Assembly (NCBI RefSeq): GCF_030056815.1
Contig: NZ_JASHKR010000041.1
Span: 1 to 43,315, forward strand
From: Rhodococcus sp. IEGM 1379
GTDB lineage: Bacteria; Actinomycetota; Actinomycetes; Mycobacteriales; Mycobacteriaceae
Length of the DNA: 43,315 nt
Reading direction: 5' to 3'
A program made the translations under genes and the position numbers. Of the stretch, positions 21,194-30,355 are shown one piece after another. Under the pieces are notes generated by a model, which had not been told where the DNA came from, ran no database searches, and saw only the letters and a program-made list of their open reading frames with translations. Every line of letters starts with the position of its first letter. Position 1 is the first letter of the stretch.

Positions 21194-21916
21194 ATGACCT
21201 CCGAGATCAGCAGTGACAATCACCGCCTGCGCGCAGGACCGGCCCAGTCCGGTGATCGCGTCAGGTTGCCACTCCGTGTAGTCCTGGCCGAGGACGACGT
21301 CTTACTCCGTGAGGGAATGGCGAGCCTGTTCACGCAATCAGGTATCGACGTAGTTGGACAGGCGGGCGATGCGGTACAGCTCCTGAAGGTCGTCCGAGCC
21401 ACGTCACCGGATCTGGTGGTGGTCGATATTCGGATGCCGCCGACCCAGACCACCGAGGGACTCGACGCGGCCAGAGTAATCCGTGATGAACTCCCTGAGA
21501 CCGGCATCCTGGTCCTGTCTGCACACGCCGATGTCGAGCAAGCAATCGAACTGCTGGCCAGTGGCCATGGGGTTGGCTACCTGCTCAAGAGCCGCGTCGT
21601 CGACGTAGAGGATTTTGTCGAGACCCTCCAGCGGATAGCCAAGGGCGCGACGGTCGTGGACGCAGCGCTGGTCCAGGAATTGGTGTCTGCTCGCCGACGC
21701 AACGACCCGCTTGCTGGGCTCAGTGCGCGGGAACGGGAAGTACTGGCGTTGATGGCGGAGGGTCGTTCGAATTCCGGCATCGCTCATACTCTCTGCGTCG
21801 CGGAGGGCACGGTGGAGAAGCATGTCCGCAGCATTCTCACCAAGCTGGGGATCACCGAGACCAGCGAAAACCACCGACGGGTCCTGGCCGTGATCACCTT
21901 CCTCGAGGCACGCTGA
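21194..21916 (+). CDS. NarL/LuxR-family two-component response regulator
   Basis: A 240-aa response regulator. The receiver domain (about residues 26-145) has the acidic pocket EDD at 33-35, the phosphoacceptor Asp78 in VVVDIRMPP, and the conserved Lys132. A LuxR-type helix-turn-helix occupies about 176-235 (LSAREREVLALMAEG through GTVEKHVRSILTKLGI). The first 25 residues are a poorly conserved extension. No Shine-Dalgarno is clear before the ATG. The partner kinase begins 24 bases downstream. The gene diverges from the NRPS operon, which makes that operon a possible target, but the sequence does not prove regulation. Confidence 0.93.
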   Translation: MTSEISSDNHRLRAGPAQSGDRVRLPLRVVLAEDDVLLREGMASLFTQSGIDVVGQAGDAVQLLKVVRATSPDLVVVDIRMPPTQTTEGLDAARVIRDELPETGILVLSAHADVEQAIELLASGHGVGYLLKSRVVDVEDFVETLQRIAKGATVVDAALVQELVSARRRNDPLAGLSAREREVLALMAEGRSNSGIAHTLCVAEGTVEKHVRSILTKLGITETSENHRRVLAVITFLEAR

Positions 21917-21940
21917 CCGGATCGGTGTGAGTACTTCACC

Positions 21941-24187
21941 ATGATGTGGAAACGATCAGCGATTCAAGGTCCGTCGGCGTCCGAGCCAGGCGCCACAATT
22001 CGGACGCGACTGCTGTCTCGGTTGATGCGCCCGACCGCCCCACGACTGGCGCTCGGAATCGCGGTTGCGACTGCTTTCATCGTGGTGGAGTCGATTCTGG
22101 CTATCTTGCTCAGGCGGGTCGCTCCCGACGAAGCCTTCGGGGTGGTGTACCTGGTCGGAGTCTTGGTGATCTCCATCGGGTGGGGTTTCGGACTGGCGGT
22201 GGTGACGTCGGTGGTCAGTGCTCTGGCCTTCGACTACTTTCGCAATTGGCCCCCGGATCTAGTCCCTGCAGGTGCCCAGAACTGGATAGCCGTCACTGTC
22301 TTCCTGGCCGTCGCACTACTGGTCAACACCCTCGCCGCAGTCGCCCGATCACGTGCCGACGAGGCAGATCAACGCCGCCAGGAGGCCGACCTCGGAGCCG
22401 AGCTTGCTCACCTCATGCTGCGTTCCGGCAACACGAGAACCGCGATGGACCGGGCCGCGCTACACCTAGCTCAGGTCCTCGGGCTGCCGTTCGCGAATCT
22501 CGAGCTCGATACAATCGCGTCAGATCAGCACCGCTGCGCGATCCCGTTGGCCGACGGTGCCACGTTGCTTGTTCCCACCGAGACTACGACGCAGACGTTG
22601 CAACGACTGCGAGAGCGAGTTGTGCCCACCTTGGAGGCACTGATGCGGGCGACGCGCGACCGCGAGGAGATCAACCACGCTCTGGAGGAAAGCCGCAGGG
22701 ATCTGGAACGGTTCTTCGATCTCTCGTCCGATCTCCTCTGCATCGCTGGACTCGACGGCTCCTACCGGCGTATCAATCCGGCGTTCGAAAAGGCACTGGG
22801 ATATCCGATCCAGGAGCTGATGTCGCGACCGTTCTCGGACTTCGTCCATCCAGCGGATCGGAGTCGTAGTCACGAGGCTCTCGACCAACTGGCCCGTGGA
22901 CAACCCGTCGCTCAATTCGAAATCCGATTCATCTGCAGCGACGGCTCCGAACGTTGGATCGAGTGGAATACGGTACCGGACCGGAGCGAGCTCTACGGCG
23001 CCGGGCGCGACGTGACCGAACGCCGCGTGGCTCAACGAATCATCAAGGCAAGCCATGACGAACTCCGTGTGCTTGCACAGCAGCAGGCCTCGTTACGACG
23101 CGTTGCGACGTTGGTCGCGCGAGGTGCCGACCAAGCCGAGGTGTTCGCAGCGGTGGCAGAAGAACTGTCCCGGATCCTCGGCGGGCACAGCACGGCATTG
23201 TGTCGGTTCGAGTCCGACGGCGGTGCAACTCTGATCGCGAACCGGGCCGAACCTCGTCTGAAGTGGACGCCGGTCGGCACACACTTGTCATTGGAGGGCG
23301 ACAACGTCGCGACAAAAGTGTTTCGGTTCGGTCGCGCCGCCCGCCTGAACAGTTACGACAATGCCGCCGGTTCCACTGCGGCGCTCATCCGAGACCTGGG
23401 CATCCGCTCCGTAGTCGGGGTGCCGATTGTCGTCGAGGGCAATTTGTGGGGTGCTGCGTTTGTGGGGTCGACATACCCCGAACCGCTGCCACCCGATACC
23501 GAGTCTCGCATTGCGGACTTCACGGGCCTCGTGGCGACCGCGATCGCGAATGCCCAAACCCACGCGCAACTCACCGCGTCGCGTGCCCGGATCGTCGCAG
23601 CCACCGACGACGCTCGACGGCGACTCGAACGCGATCTGCACGACGGCGCGCAACAGCGCCTCGTTTCCCTAGGTCTCGCACTGCGCTCGGCCGAGGCGTC
23701 GGCGTCGTCCGAACCTGCTGCACTCAAGAAGCAGATTTCCGACATCGTGACGGGGCTGGTGGACGTTTCAGCGGACCTACAGGAGATTTCGAGGGGAATA
23801 CATCCGATCCTGTCGAAAGGAGGTCTCGGCCCGGCCCTCAAGGCACTCGCACGGCGTTCGAGCGTCCCCGTCGATCTTGACCTGGACCTGAAACCGCGAG
23901 TGCCCGAATCTACCGAAGTAGCCGCGTATTACGTTGTGGCAGAAGCATTGACAAACACCGCCAAGTACGCGTGTGCATCTGAAGTGTCGGTACGGGCGAA
24001 GACCGATGGAGCGACGCTCGAGGTCTCCGTCCGTGATGACGGCGTCGGCGGGGCCGACGCCGCGAAAGGATCCGGACTCACCGGTTTGAGGGACCGCGTC
24101 GAAGCTCTCGGCGGCCGGATGGAGATCAAGAGCCATCCCGGAACCGGGACGACACTGATCGTCGAGATCCCGCTCTCACCGCCTTGA
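21941..24187 (+). CDS. Membrane histidine kinase with PAS and GAF domains
   Basis: A 748-aa sensor kinase. Three to four transmembrane helices (about residues 36-137) form a KdpD-like DUF4118-type module. A linker follows, then a PAS domain (about 252-375, with FFDLSSDLLCIAGLDGSYRR and VTERR at its end) and a GAF domain (about 390-545). The HisKA_3 dimerisation motif ARRRLERDLHDGAQQRL carries the phosphorylated His567. An HATPase domain (about 645-745) has the N box EALTNTAKYA and G boxes DDGVGG and GSGLTGLRDR. This NarL-type kinase architecture fits the response regulator 24 bases upstream. A cytosolic ligand, redox or gas signal through PAS/GAF is the usual role; the real signal is unknown. 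Confidence 0.92.
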   Translation: MMWKRSAIQGPSASEPGATIRTRLLSRLMRPTAPRLALGIAVATAFIVVESILAILLRRVAPDEAFGVVYLVGVLVISIGWGFGLAVVTSVVSALAFDYFRNWPPDLVPAGAQNWIAVTVFLAVALLVNTLAAVARSRADEADQRRQEADLGAELAHLMLRSGNTRTAMDRAALHLAQVLGLPFANLELDTIASDQHRCAIPLADGATLLVPTETTTQTLQRLRERVVPTLEALMRATRDREEINHALEESRRDLERFFDLSSDLLCIAGLDGSYRRINPAFEKALGYPIQELMSRPFSDFVHPADRSRSHEALDQLARGQPVAQFEIRFICSDGSERWIEWNTVPDRSELYGAGRDVTERRVAQRIIKASHDELRVLAQQQASLRRVATLVARGADQAEVFAAVAEELSRILGGHSTALCRFESDGGATLIANRAEPRLKWTPVGTHLSLEGDNVATKVFRFGRAARLNSYDNAAGSTAALIRDLGIRSVVGVPIVVEGNLWGAAFVGSTYPEPLPPDTESRIADFTGLVATAIANAQTHAQLTASRARIVAATDDARRRLERDLHDGAQQRLVSLGLALRSAEASASSEPAALKKQISDIVTGLVDVSADLQEISRGIHPILSKGGLGPALKALARRSSVPVDLDLDLKPRVPESTEVAAYYVVAEALTNTAKYACASEVSVRAKTDGATLEVSVRDDGVGGADAAKGSGLTGLRDRVEALGGRMEIKSHPGTGTTLIVEIPLSPP

Positions 24188-24255
24188 TTTTGTCGAGAGG
24201 TTCACAACTATTCGCCGTAAAATCGAAGTTGAGTTGCAGTGAAGGAGGATCCGAC

Positions 24256-24774
24256 ATGTCGCACCATCACGAAGGTCCGCACCCCGAGCACACGTTCCAT
24301 CTCGAAAGTCCGAGCACCGATCGCACTCAGAATCGCCATATCGTCCTGGGCATCGGCACGGGATCTTCCAGCGAAGATGCATTGGAATTTGCACTGTCAC
24401 TCGCAGGCGAGGAAGACGCATCGCTCCATATCGTTCACTGCATCAGTCCCGAGGACATGCCCGTCGAAACGGATTCGCCTCGCTTCGAGAACCGCTTCCG
24501 CGCCGAGATGACGAGGCAACGTGAGCATACGAGTGCGGCACTGGAGTCTCATAAAGGCTCGTGGACGTACGACTGCCAACATGGCGACCCCGCCGAAGTC
24601 ATACTCTCAATGGCGGACAAGTACGACGCATTCACCATCGTGGTCGGATCGCCGCGACGAGGCCCCATTTCTGCGATCAGCCAAATGATGCACAGTTCCG
24701 TCGCGTCACGTTTGACCCGGCAAAGCAAGTATCCGGTCGTAATGGTGCCGATCGGAGTGAAATCGGCACGGTGA
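24256..24774 (+). CDS. Universal stress protein (UspA family)
   Basis: A 172-aa single-domain UspA-like protein. The N-terminus is histidine-rich (MSHHHEGPHPEH), followed by the first strand HIVLGIGTGSSSEDALEFA. Near the C-terminus lies VVGSPRRGPISA...SSVASRLTRQSKYPVVMVP, which matches the USP nucleotide-binding layout, although the usual GxxG(9x)GS/T spacing is imperfect. The ATG at 24256 is chosen because GAAGGAGG lies just upstream; the frame is open back to 24184. It lies 68 bases after the kinase and may be in the same transcript, consistent with a stress or dormancy-type regulon. The histidine cluster could bind metal, which is speculative. Confidence 0.85.
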   Translation: MSHHHEGPHPEHTFHLESPSTDRTQNRHIVLGIGTGSSSEDALEFALSLAGEEDASLHIVHCISPEDMPVETDSPRFENRFRAEMTRQREHTSAALESHKGSWTYDCQHGDPAEVILSMADKYDAFTIVVGSPRRGPISAISQMMHSSVASRLTRQSKYPVVMVPIGVKSAR

Positions 24775-24833
24775 ATGCGCAGGTCTGCGTAGCGACCCGC
24801 ACTCCGCAGACTGCACTTCACAGACCTGCTCTT

Positions 24834-26315
24834 TTACGAAATCGAATAGTCCTCGAGTGGAAAGCGTTTCGCCTCGACAAACGCGTTCCGGGTGGAGGTC
24901 GGCCGCAGAATCGCCGCCTCACCGTGCTGATTGAAGTAGTAACTTCGCGCGGTCTGGCAACTGCCACCGTAGAAGACCGAGTCGGCCAAATTCTCGGTCA
25001 TCCGATCCAGGAACTCGGCGTTGGCCGCTTCGGTGACCTCGAATGTTTCGGCCCCACGTCTTTTCACTTCACCGAAGAGTCTCTCCATGTGCTGCATCTG
25101 CGATTCGATGGTCGTGAAGTACGACAAACCACTGTACGAGTACGGACTCGCGAGGGTGAGGAAGTTCGGGAAATGGGGTACCGAAACTCCCTCATATGCC
25201 TGGAACCGATTGTCGCGCCACCACTTTCCGAGGTTGCGTCCTTCGCGACCAATCACCTCGATTGCCGGGAAGTTGACATCCCACAGATTGAACCCGGTGG
25301 CCAGAACCAAGGTATCGATCTCCGTCTTGCGGCCGTCCGCAGTGACAATTCCGTCGGACGCAATGTGATCGATCGACGTGGTCTCGAGGCGCACGTTGTC
25401 TTTGGTGAACGTACGGAAGTAACTGTTGGAGAAGGTGGGTCGCTTGCAACCGAAGTCGTAGTCCGGGGTCAGTTGCTTGCGCAACGCCTTGTCGCGCACC
25501 TGAGATCGGAGGAATGCACGCGAAAGCGCTGCTGCAAACTTATTGACGAGTTTGAACTGCCTGTAGTGCAAGACCGCACTGACCATGATCACTTCCAGAA
25601 TCCCGGAACTCACGGCGCGGGCAATCCGCTGCGTGAACGGAACTCGCGAAAAAAGCTTCTGCACCGCCGACGGAATGGGTACGTCGAGCTTGGGAACGAC
25701 CCAGATCGGGGTGCGCTGATAGACGGTCAACTCTTGTGCCACCCGCGCGACTTCCGGAATGAGTTGCACTGCGGTAGCGCCGGTTCCGATGATGGCCGTC
25801 TTGGTTCCAGCCAGATCATAAGTGTCGTCCCACGCCGTGGTGTGGATTATCTTGCCGCCGAAATCGTCGATACCGGAGATGTCCGGACGATGCGGTTGGG
25901 ACAGAAAGCCGGTTGCCGTCAGAAGGTACGTCGCAGTGACGTCAGGTTGGCCTTCGACTGCCACAACCCAGTGCGACTCGTCCTCGTCCCACCGCGCTCC
26001 GTTGACCACCGCCCCGAAGCTCATATGTCGACGTAGGTCGTATTTGTCGGCAACATGATCGGCGTACTTCTTGAGTTCAGCACCCGGCGCAAAGAGTCGG
26101 GACCAGTTGGGATTGGGCTCGAACGAGTACGAGTAGGTGACCGACGCGATGTCGACGGCCAGTCCGGGATAGCGGTTGACGTGCCAAGTTCCACCCAGGT
26201 CGTCCTCACGCTCGAGGATCACCAGCTTGTCCAAGCCCAGCCTCTTGAGTTGAATGGCCGCACCCATTCCGCCGAAGCCTGCCCCGACCACTACTGCGTC
26301 GTACTGCACTGCCAT
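24834..26315 (-). CDS. Flavin-containing monooxygenase, Baeyer-Villiger type
   Basis: A 493-aa FAD/NADPH monooxygenase. The FAD-binding motif GAGFGG lies at residues 11-16, GGTWHVNRYPG at 41-51, the NADPH motif GTGATA at 177-182, and the Baeyer-Villiger fingerprint FxGxxxHxxxWD at 152-163 (FGGKIIHTTAWD). A second dinucleotide-site motif, LATGFN, appears in the C-terminal half. Such enzymes insert oxygen next to ketones or oxidise heteroatoms; the substrate cannot be told. The ATG at 26315 is chosen because GAGAGGGAA lies about ten bases upstream and GxGxxG follows within ten residues; the open frame reaches 26363. It is divergent from the TetR gene, a usual arrangement for an inducible oxygenase and its repressor. 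Confidence 0.92.
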   Translation of the reverse strand: MAVQYDAVVVGAGFGGMGAAIQLKRLGLDKLVILEREDDLGGTWHVNRYPGLAVDIASVTYSYSFEPNPNWSRLFAPGAELKKYADHVADKYDLRRHMSFGAVVNGARWDEDESHWVVAVEGQPDVTATYLLTATGFLSQPHRPDISGIDDFGGKIIHTTAWDDTYDLAGTKTAIIGTGATAVQLIPEVARVAQELTVYQRTPIWVVPKLDVPIPSAVQKLFSRVPFTQRIARAVSSGILEVIMVSAVLHYRQFKLVNKFAAALSRAFLRSQVRDKALRKQLTPDYDFGCKRPTFSNSYFRTFTKDNVRLETTSIDHIASDGIVTADGRKTEIDTLVLATGFNLWDVNFPAIEVIGREGRNLGKWWRDNRFQAYEGVSVPHFPNFLTLASPYSYSGLSYFTTIESQMQHMERLFGEVKRRGAETFEVTEAANAEFLDRMTENLADSVFYGGSCQTARSYYFNQHGEAAILRPTSTRNAFVEAKRFPLEDYSIS

Positions 26316-26362
26316 CAGAGAATTTCCCTCTCGTGAACCGCACATCAGAAAATGACGCATCA

Positions 26363-26375
26363 TTCCGTTACGGAA
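26363..26375. promoter_or_regulatory. Palindrome between the monooxygenase and TetR genes, likely operator
   Basis: TTCCGTTACGGAA is a 13-base palindrome with a single central base, in the 78-base divergent gap. A related half-site (AACGG) follows at 26376-26380. It lies just upstream of a possible -10 (TATCAT at 26381). Size and position fit a TetR-family autoregulatory operator. Confidence 0.5.
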
Positions 26376-26393
26376 AACGGTATCATTCCAGGC

Positions 26394-27017
26394 GTGACGA
26401 AGGCCATAACCCGCGCAGAACGAAAAAAGGCAGAGTTGCGCCGCGAAATCATCGACGCGTCATTCGAGTGCTTCGCCCAGCGCGGCTACCACGCCACCGG
26501 AATTGCCGACATAGCAACAACTCTCGGCATCGGGCACGGCACGTTCTACCGATACTTCGAGAACAAACGCGACATTATCGATCACGTCATCGACGATCTG
26601 ATCGCCAAGATCATCGGCGCACTTGCCACCGAGAATGCACCGGACGCAGCCAACACGTTGGACGACTACCGTGCCCAGGTAGCTCGCATCGCCGAAGCAC
26701 TCCCCCGCATTTTCTTCGACGACCCCCGTATTCCGCGCGTGCTGCTGTTCGAGACAACGGGCGTCGACGCCGATCTCACCCGCCGGATGCTCGATCTGCT
26801 GGACCAATCCGCGGCCCTGACCGCGGGTTATCTCCATCACGGAGTCAATTGCGGGTACCTACGCGCCGATCTCGACGTCACGAACACCGCGCAAGCGATC
26901 AACGGGATGATGCTGGCCAGCGCAATTCAAGGTCTACGGGCAGAAACGCCCGTAAACTGTTCCGCACTCAACCAGGCAATCACTCGGTTGATGTTCGACG
27001 GCGTCCGCGCCGAATAA
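26394..27017 (+). CDS. TetR-family transcriptional regulator
   Basis: A 207-aa TetR regulator. The N-terminal helix-turn-helix spans about residues 15-62 (ELRREIIDASFECFAQRGYHATGI, IGHGTFYRYFENKRDII in pieces). The C-terminal helical ligand domain is diverse, as is normal. The GTG at 26394 is preferred: it lies eight bases after TATCAT, so the transcript would be nearly leaderless. An ATG at 26352 would add 14 unconserved residues and cover the palindrome. The gene is divergent from the flavin monooxygenase, which it probably represses. It converges on hisF with only nine bases between stop codons and no visible terminator. Confidence 0.88.
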   Translation: MTKAITRAERKKAELRREIIDASFECFAQRGYHATGIADIATTLGIGHGTFYRYFENKRDIIDHVIDDLIAKIIGALATENAPDAANTLDDYRAQVARIAEALPRIFFDDPRIPRVLLFETTGVDADLTRRMLDLLDQSAALTAGYLHHGVNCGYLRADLDVTNTAQAINGMMLASAIQGLRAETPVNCSALNQAITRLMFDGVRAE

Positions 27018-27026
27018 ACCGAAAAA

Positions 27027-27800
27027 CTAGCGGACCACGATCCCCTCGGCGCGCATCGCATTCTTGACCTGCGGGATGGTCAGATCACCGAAGTGGAAAA
27101 CGCTGGCAGCCAGTACTGCGTCGGCGCCCGCTTCGACGGCCGGGGCGAAGTGCTCGACCTTGCCGGCGCCACCGCTGGCGATCACCGGTACGTGCACAGC
27201 GGCGCGGACGGCGCGGATCATGAGCAGATCGAACCCGGCTTTGGTGCCGTCTGCGTCCATCGAGTTGAGGAGGATCTCGCCCACTCCCAACTCTGCGCCG
27301 CGCTCGGCCCATTCGATAGCGTCGATGCCGGTGCCGCGCTTGCCGCCGTGGGTGGTGACTTCCCACCCGGACGGGGTGTCGGGCTGACCCTGCGGCACGG
27401 TCCGCGCGTCGACCGAGAGGACGATGCACTGTGAACCGAAACGCTCACTCAATTCTTTGAGCAGTTCCGGGCGAGCAAGGGCAGCAGTGTTGACGCTGAC
27501 CTTGTCTGCTCCGGCGCGCAGCAGGCGATCGACGTCGGCGACGGTGCGAACTCCGCCGCCCACCGTCAGAGGGATGAAAACCTGCTCGGCAGTGCGGCTT
27601 ACGACGTCGAGCATCGTGCCACGATCCGAGGTGGACGCAGTGACGTCAAGAAAGGTCAGCTCGTCGGCACCCTGTGCGTCGTAGGCCGCCGCAAGTTCCA
27701 CAGGATCGCCGGCGTCGCGGAGATTCTCGAAGTTGACACCCTTGACCACTCGCCCCGCGTCGACGTCGAGGCACGGGATCACACGAACTGCGAGGGTCAT
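27027..27800 (-). CDS. hisF: Imidazole glycerol phosphate synthase, cyclase subunit HisF
   Basis: A 257-aa beta/alpha barrel of normal family length. It uses ammonia from HisH to turn PRFAR into imidazole glycerol phosphate and AICAR. Visible motifs are [17 protein letters not shown] with catalytic Asp12, [17 protein letters not shown], the second catalytic Asp in LSVDAR, and the phosphate-binding [11 protein letters not shown]. The ATG overlaps the stop of hisN by four bases (ATGA), showing translational coupling. It is the last gene of the second his block. Confidence 0.97.
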   Translation of the reverse strand: MTLAVRVIPCLDVDAGRVVKGVNFENLRDAGDPVELAAAYDAQGADELTFLDVTASTSDRGTMLDVVSRTAEQVFIPLTVGGGVRTVADVDRLLRAGADKVSVNTAALARPELLKELSERFGSQCIVLSVDARTVPQGQPDTPSGWEVTTHGGKRGTGIDAIEWAERGAELGVGEILLNSMDADGTKAGFDLLMIRAVRAAVHVPVIASGGAGKVEHFAPAVEAGADAVLAASVFHFGDLTIPQVKNAMRAEGIVVR

Positions 27801-28630
27801 GACGTTGGTCCTCCTGAGGACGAATCGCGCGGATCACCGAGCGAATTAAGGATATCGAGAATCTCACCGTGCACACCGGGTGCGCCGGCAAGCACCGAAC
27901 CCGATTCTACGGTCCATGGTTTACCGGCAAGGTCGGTGACCACACCACCGGCAGCGCGAACAAGAGCGACCCCGGCCGCGTTGTCCCACGCATTATGTCC
28001 ATAGACGATTGCTCCGCCCAAGATGCCGGCGGCGGTGAACGCCAGATCCACACCCGTACTGCCGTGGATGCGGATCCGCGAGGACACTTTGCTGATTTCT
28101 GCCAGTACGTCGAGTCGATAGCTGCCGGGGATACGTCCACGACTGTTCACGTTGAGCGCGCCCAACCCGACTATCGACGACGCCAGATTGGTCGATTCCA
28201 GCGGCGCGACCGGGGTTCCGTTGACCATCAACGGGCCGCCGGACCGTGCCGCATACGTATGACCGATCAGGGGCAACCATGTCAAACCCAGGACCGGAAC
28301 TCCGTCGTCGAGTAGCGCCAACAATGTTCCGGCAGAAGGGAGTCCGGCCGAGTAGTTGAACGTGCCGTCGATGGGATCGAGGACCCAGACGAGTCCGGTA
28401 TTCACATCGGGACCGCCGAATTCTTCGCCGTGAACCTCGATACCGGTGCGCTCGAACAGCTCCGACGTCAATCGCTTTTCGAGGGCGAGATCAACTTCGG
28501 TGGCAAAATCGCTCCAGCCCTTACGGACCGCGCTGGGCGAACCCACCCCGGCGACAAACTGTTCGTGAATGCCGTCGAGCAGTCCACCGGCAATCGCGAG
28601 CAGTTCGTCGAGGTCACGCGGTGGAGTCAT
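27797..28630 (-). CDS. hisN: Inositol-monophosphatase-family histidinol-phosphatase (HisN/ImpA)
   Basis: A 277-aa Mg-dependent phosphatase of the IMPase fold. Metal-ligand motifs are GEEFGG (residues 68-73), DPIDGT (85-90) and WDNAAG (215-220). Its place between hisA and hisF matches impA of mycobacteria, and phosphatases of this family supply the histidinol-phosphatase step in actinobacteria, so the histidine role is likely. An inositol-phosphatase activity is the alternative. It starts nine bases after the hisA stop and overlaps hisF by four bases. Confidence 0.9.
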   Translation of the reverse strand: MTPPRDLDELLAIAGGLLDGIHEQFVAGVGSPSAVRKGWSDFATEVDLALEKRLTSELFERTGIEVHGEEFGGPDVNTGLVWVLDPIDGTFNYSAGLPSAGTLLALLDDGVPVLGLTWLPLIGHTYAARSGGPLMVNGTPVAPLESTNLASSIVGLGALNVNSRGRIPGSYRLDVLAEISKVSSRIRIHGSTGVDLAFTAAGILGGAIVYGHNAWDNAAGVALVRAAGGVVTDLAGKPWTVESGSVLAGAPGVHGEILDILNSLGDPRDSSSGGPTS

Positions 28631-28639
28631 CTGGCGAAT

Positions 28640-29374
28640 CTAACCGGAAACTGCGGCAAGCGCTTCGGGAAGAGTGAAGCGACCCGCATAGAGAGCCTTA
28701 CCGACGATCGCACCTTCGACGCCCTGGTCAACCAGACTGGAAATCGCGAGCAAGTCATCGATGGTCGAGACTCCACCGGATGCGACTACGTGTGCATCCG
28801 TGACGGCGCAGACCTGGCTCAGGAGTTCGAGATTGGGACCGGCGAGTGTGCCGTCCTTGGAGACGTCGGTGACGACGTAGCGGGTGCAGCCGTCCCGGTC
28901 CAAACGAGCGAGAGTTTCCCAGAGGTCGCCGCCGTCGGTAACCCAGCCGCGACCGCGGGTGCGGTACTGGCCGTCGATCAGTCGGACGTCGAGGCCGACA
29001 GCGATCTTGTCGCCGTACTTGGCGAGGGCGCGGGCGCACCACTCTGGATCTTCGATTGCGGCGGTACCGAGGTTGACTCGTGCACAGCCGGTGGCGAGCG
29101 CCGCTTCGAGGGAGGCGTCGTCGCGGATTCCACCGGACAGCTCGACCTTGACCGTCAGGTCGCCGATGACACCAGCCAGCAGTTCACTGTTGGATCCGCG
29201 GCCGAAGGCAGCGTCGAGATCGACCAGGTGCACCCATTCGGCACCGTCGTTCTGCCACGCAAGGGCCGCGTCGCGGGGCGACCCGTATCCGGTCTCACTT
29301 CCCGCCTCTCCTTGCACGAGGCGAACAGCTTCACCGTTGACAACATCCACAGCAGGCAAAAGGACCAGGCTCAC
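28640..29374 (-). CDS. hisA: Phosphoribosyl isomerase HisA/PriA
   Basis: A 244-aa beta/alpha barrel that isomerises ProFAR in histidine synthesis. In actinobacteria the enzyme (PriA) often also does the TrpF reaction of tryptophan synthesis; no trpF is visible here to test this. Motifs: [18 protein letters not shown] with catalytic Asp10, [18 protein letters not shown], and the second catalytic Asp in [13 protein letters not shown] chose the GTG at 29374 because the family begins M-(S)LxLLPAVDV and this avoids overlap with the gene before it; the frame is open to 29422. Confidence 0.95.
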   Translation of the reverse strand: MSLVLLPAVDVVNGEAVRLVQGEAGSETGYGSPRDAALAWQNDGAEWVHLVDLDAAFGRGSNSELLAGVIGDLTVKVELSGGIRDDASLEAALATGCARVNLGTAAIEDPEWCARALAKYGDKIAVGLDVRLIDGQYRTRGRGWVTDGGDLWETLARLDRDGCTRYVVTDVSKDGTLAGPNLELLSQVCAVTDAHVVASGGVSTIDDLLAISSLVDQGVEGAIVGKALYAGRFTLPEALAAVSG

Positions 29375-29393
29375 GTGCGGTAACCCTAGTCGG

Positions 29394-29645
29394 TCAGGAG
29401 TTCGAACCGTCCTTCGGGTCACCGAACGCTCTTCGGGTCATCCGCTTGGATACGACGCCCATCGCCGCGATAGCAGCGACAACCCCGAGGAGGCCGATCG
29501 CGAGCCCCACGCCGGGCGACGGTTTCACCAGGACGATGACCACTGTCGTAACCGCCAGCGCGGCCACGGCAGCGCCGAGAGAGAACAGCGCGAGACGAGC
29601 GATCGAGAAATCGCCTCCGCTGTCCTTGCCGGGGGCGCCGGTCAC
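29394..29645 (-). CDS. 83-aa two-helix membrane protein in the his operon
   Basis: The GTG at 29645 overlaps the hisH stop by four bases (GTGA), so it is translated by coupling, and the stop lies 19 bases before hisA. The protein starts [12 protein letters not shown] and has two transmembrane helices (about residues 19-39 and 45-65). A basic SKRMTRRAF segment follows and it ends PKDGSNS. I do not recognise a family or function. Its location within the his block and conserved-looking coupling argue that it is real. It is not needed for known histidine chemistry. Confidence 0.75.
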   Translation of the reverse strand: MTGAPGKDSGGDFSIARLALFSLGAAVAALAVTTVVIVLVKPSPGVGLAIGLLGVVAAIAAMGVVSKRMTRRAFGDPKDGSNS

Positions 29646-30277
29646 AAACTCTGTACCCAGTTGCTCAGCAATTCGGCACCCGCGTCGCCGGACTTCTCGG
29701 GGTGAAACTGCGTCGCGGACAGCGGCCCGTTCTCGACAGCGGCCAAGAACTTTCCGCCGTGATCTGCCCACGTGAGCTTCGGGGCGGCGATGTGCTCGGA
29801 CGGCGGAAGTTCCCACTTCTGCACGGCATACGAGTGCACGAAGTAGAAACGAGTGTCAGCGTCGATGCCCTTGAACAACGTGCTGGACTCGGGCGCCTCG
29901 ACGGTATTCCAGCCCATGTGCGGCAGCACCTCGGCTTGAAGGCGCTCAACGGTTCCCGGCCATTCGCCGCAGCCTTCGGCTTCGACGCCGAATTCGACGC
30001 CGCGTTCGAAGAGGATCTGCATACCGACGCAGATTCCCAGTACGGGCCGTCCGCCGGCGAGCCGCTGACCGATGATTCGTTCGCCTTGGACCGCGAGCAG
30101 TCCTTCCATACATGCCGCGAACGCACCGACACCGGGAACGACCAAGCCGTCAGCGGCCAATGCCACCTTGGGATCGCTGGTCACCTCGACCTGTGCGCCG
30201 GTGCGCGCCAACGCGCGAGTGGCCGAATGCAGGTTGCCGGAGCCGTAATCGAGAACAGCAATCGTGGAAGCGCTCAT
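29642..30277 (-). CDS. hisH: Imidazole glycerol phosphate synthase, glutaminase subunit HisH
   Basis: A 211-aa class I glutamine amidotransferase that supplies ammonia to HisF. The nucleophile Cys83 lies in [13 protein letters not shown], and the His192/Glu194 pair in [11 protein letters not shown] completes the triad. [10 protein letters not shown] at the N-terminus and VPGVGAF around residue 50 are typical. It is the first his gene of the second block, 61 bases after the DUF2470 gene, with which it is probably co-transcribed. Its stop overlaps the start of the small membrane protein. Confidence 0.97.
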   Translation of the reverse strand: MSASTIAVLDYGSGNLHSATRALARTGAQVEVTSDPKVALAADGLVVPGVGAFAACMEGLLAVQGERIIGQRLAGGRPVLGICVGMQILFERGVEFGVEAEGCGEWPGTVERLQAEVLPHMGWNTVEAPESSTLFKGIDADTRFYFVHSYAVQKWELPPSEHIAAPKLTWADHGGKFLAAVENGPLSATQFHPEKSGDAGAELLSNWVQSL

Positions 30278-30307
30278 GCCGCAACTCTATCGGGCAGGCT
30301 TGACGCT

Positions 30308-30355
30308 GCTGTGACCAGTGCTCGAGCCTTCGCTGTGATCAGTGCTCGGACCTCT
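30308..30355. repeat. 24-bp imperfect tandem duplication at a stop codon
   Basis: Two adjacent 24-base units (30308-30331 and 30332-30355), each beginning GCTGTGAnCAGTGCTCG, are nearly identical. On the minus strand the second unit contains the last codons and TGA stop of the DUF2470 gene, and the other copy lies in the spacer before hisH. Confidence 0.7.

Noticed and set aside
20903-21223. Minus-strand ORF of 106 codons upstream of the NRPS leader, with GTVRAFKTAAM resembling GTIRAFKKWAL of the DUF6875-like protein
   Set aside because: Only about ten residues match, there is no ribosome site, and the rest is dissimilar. Too weak to claim a duplicated fragment.
24783-24811. Inverted repeat GTCTGCG...CGCAGAC between the stress-protein and monooxygenase genes
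   Set aside because: Only a 7-bp stem with a 15-base loop; too weak to call a terminator although the position between convergent genes is suitable.
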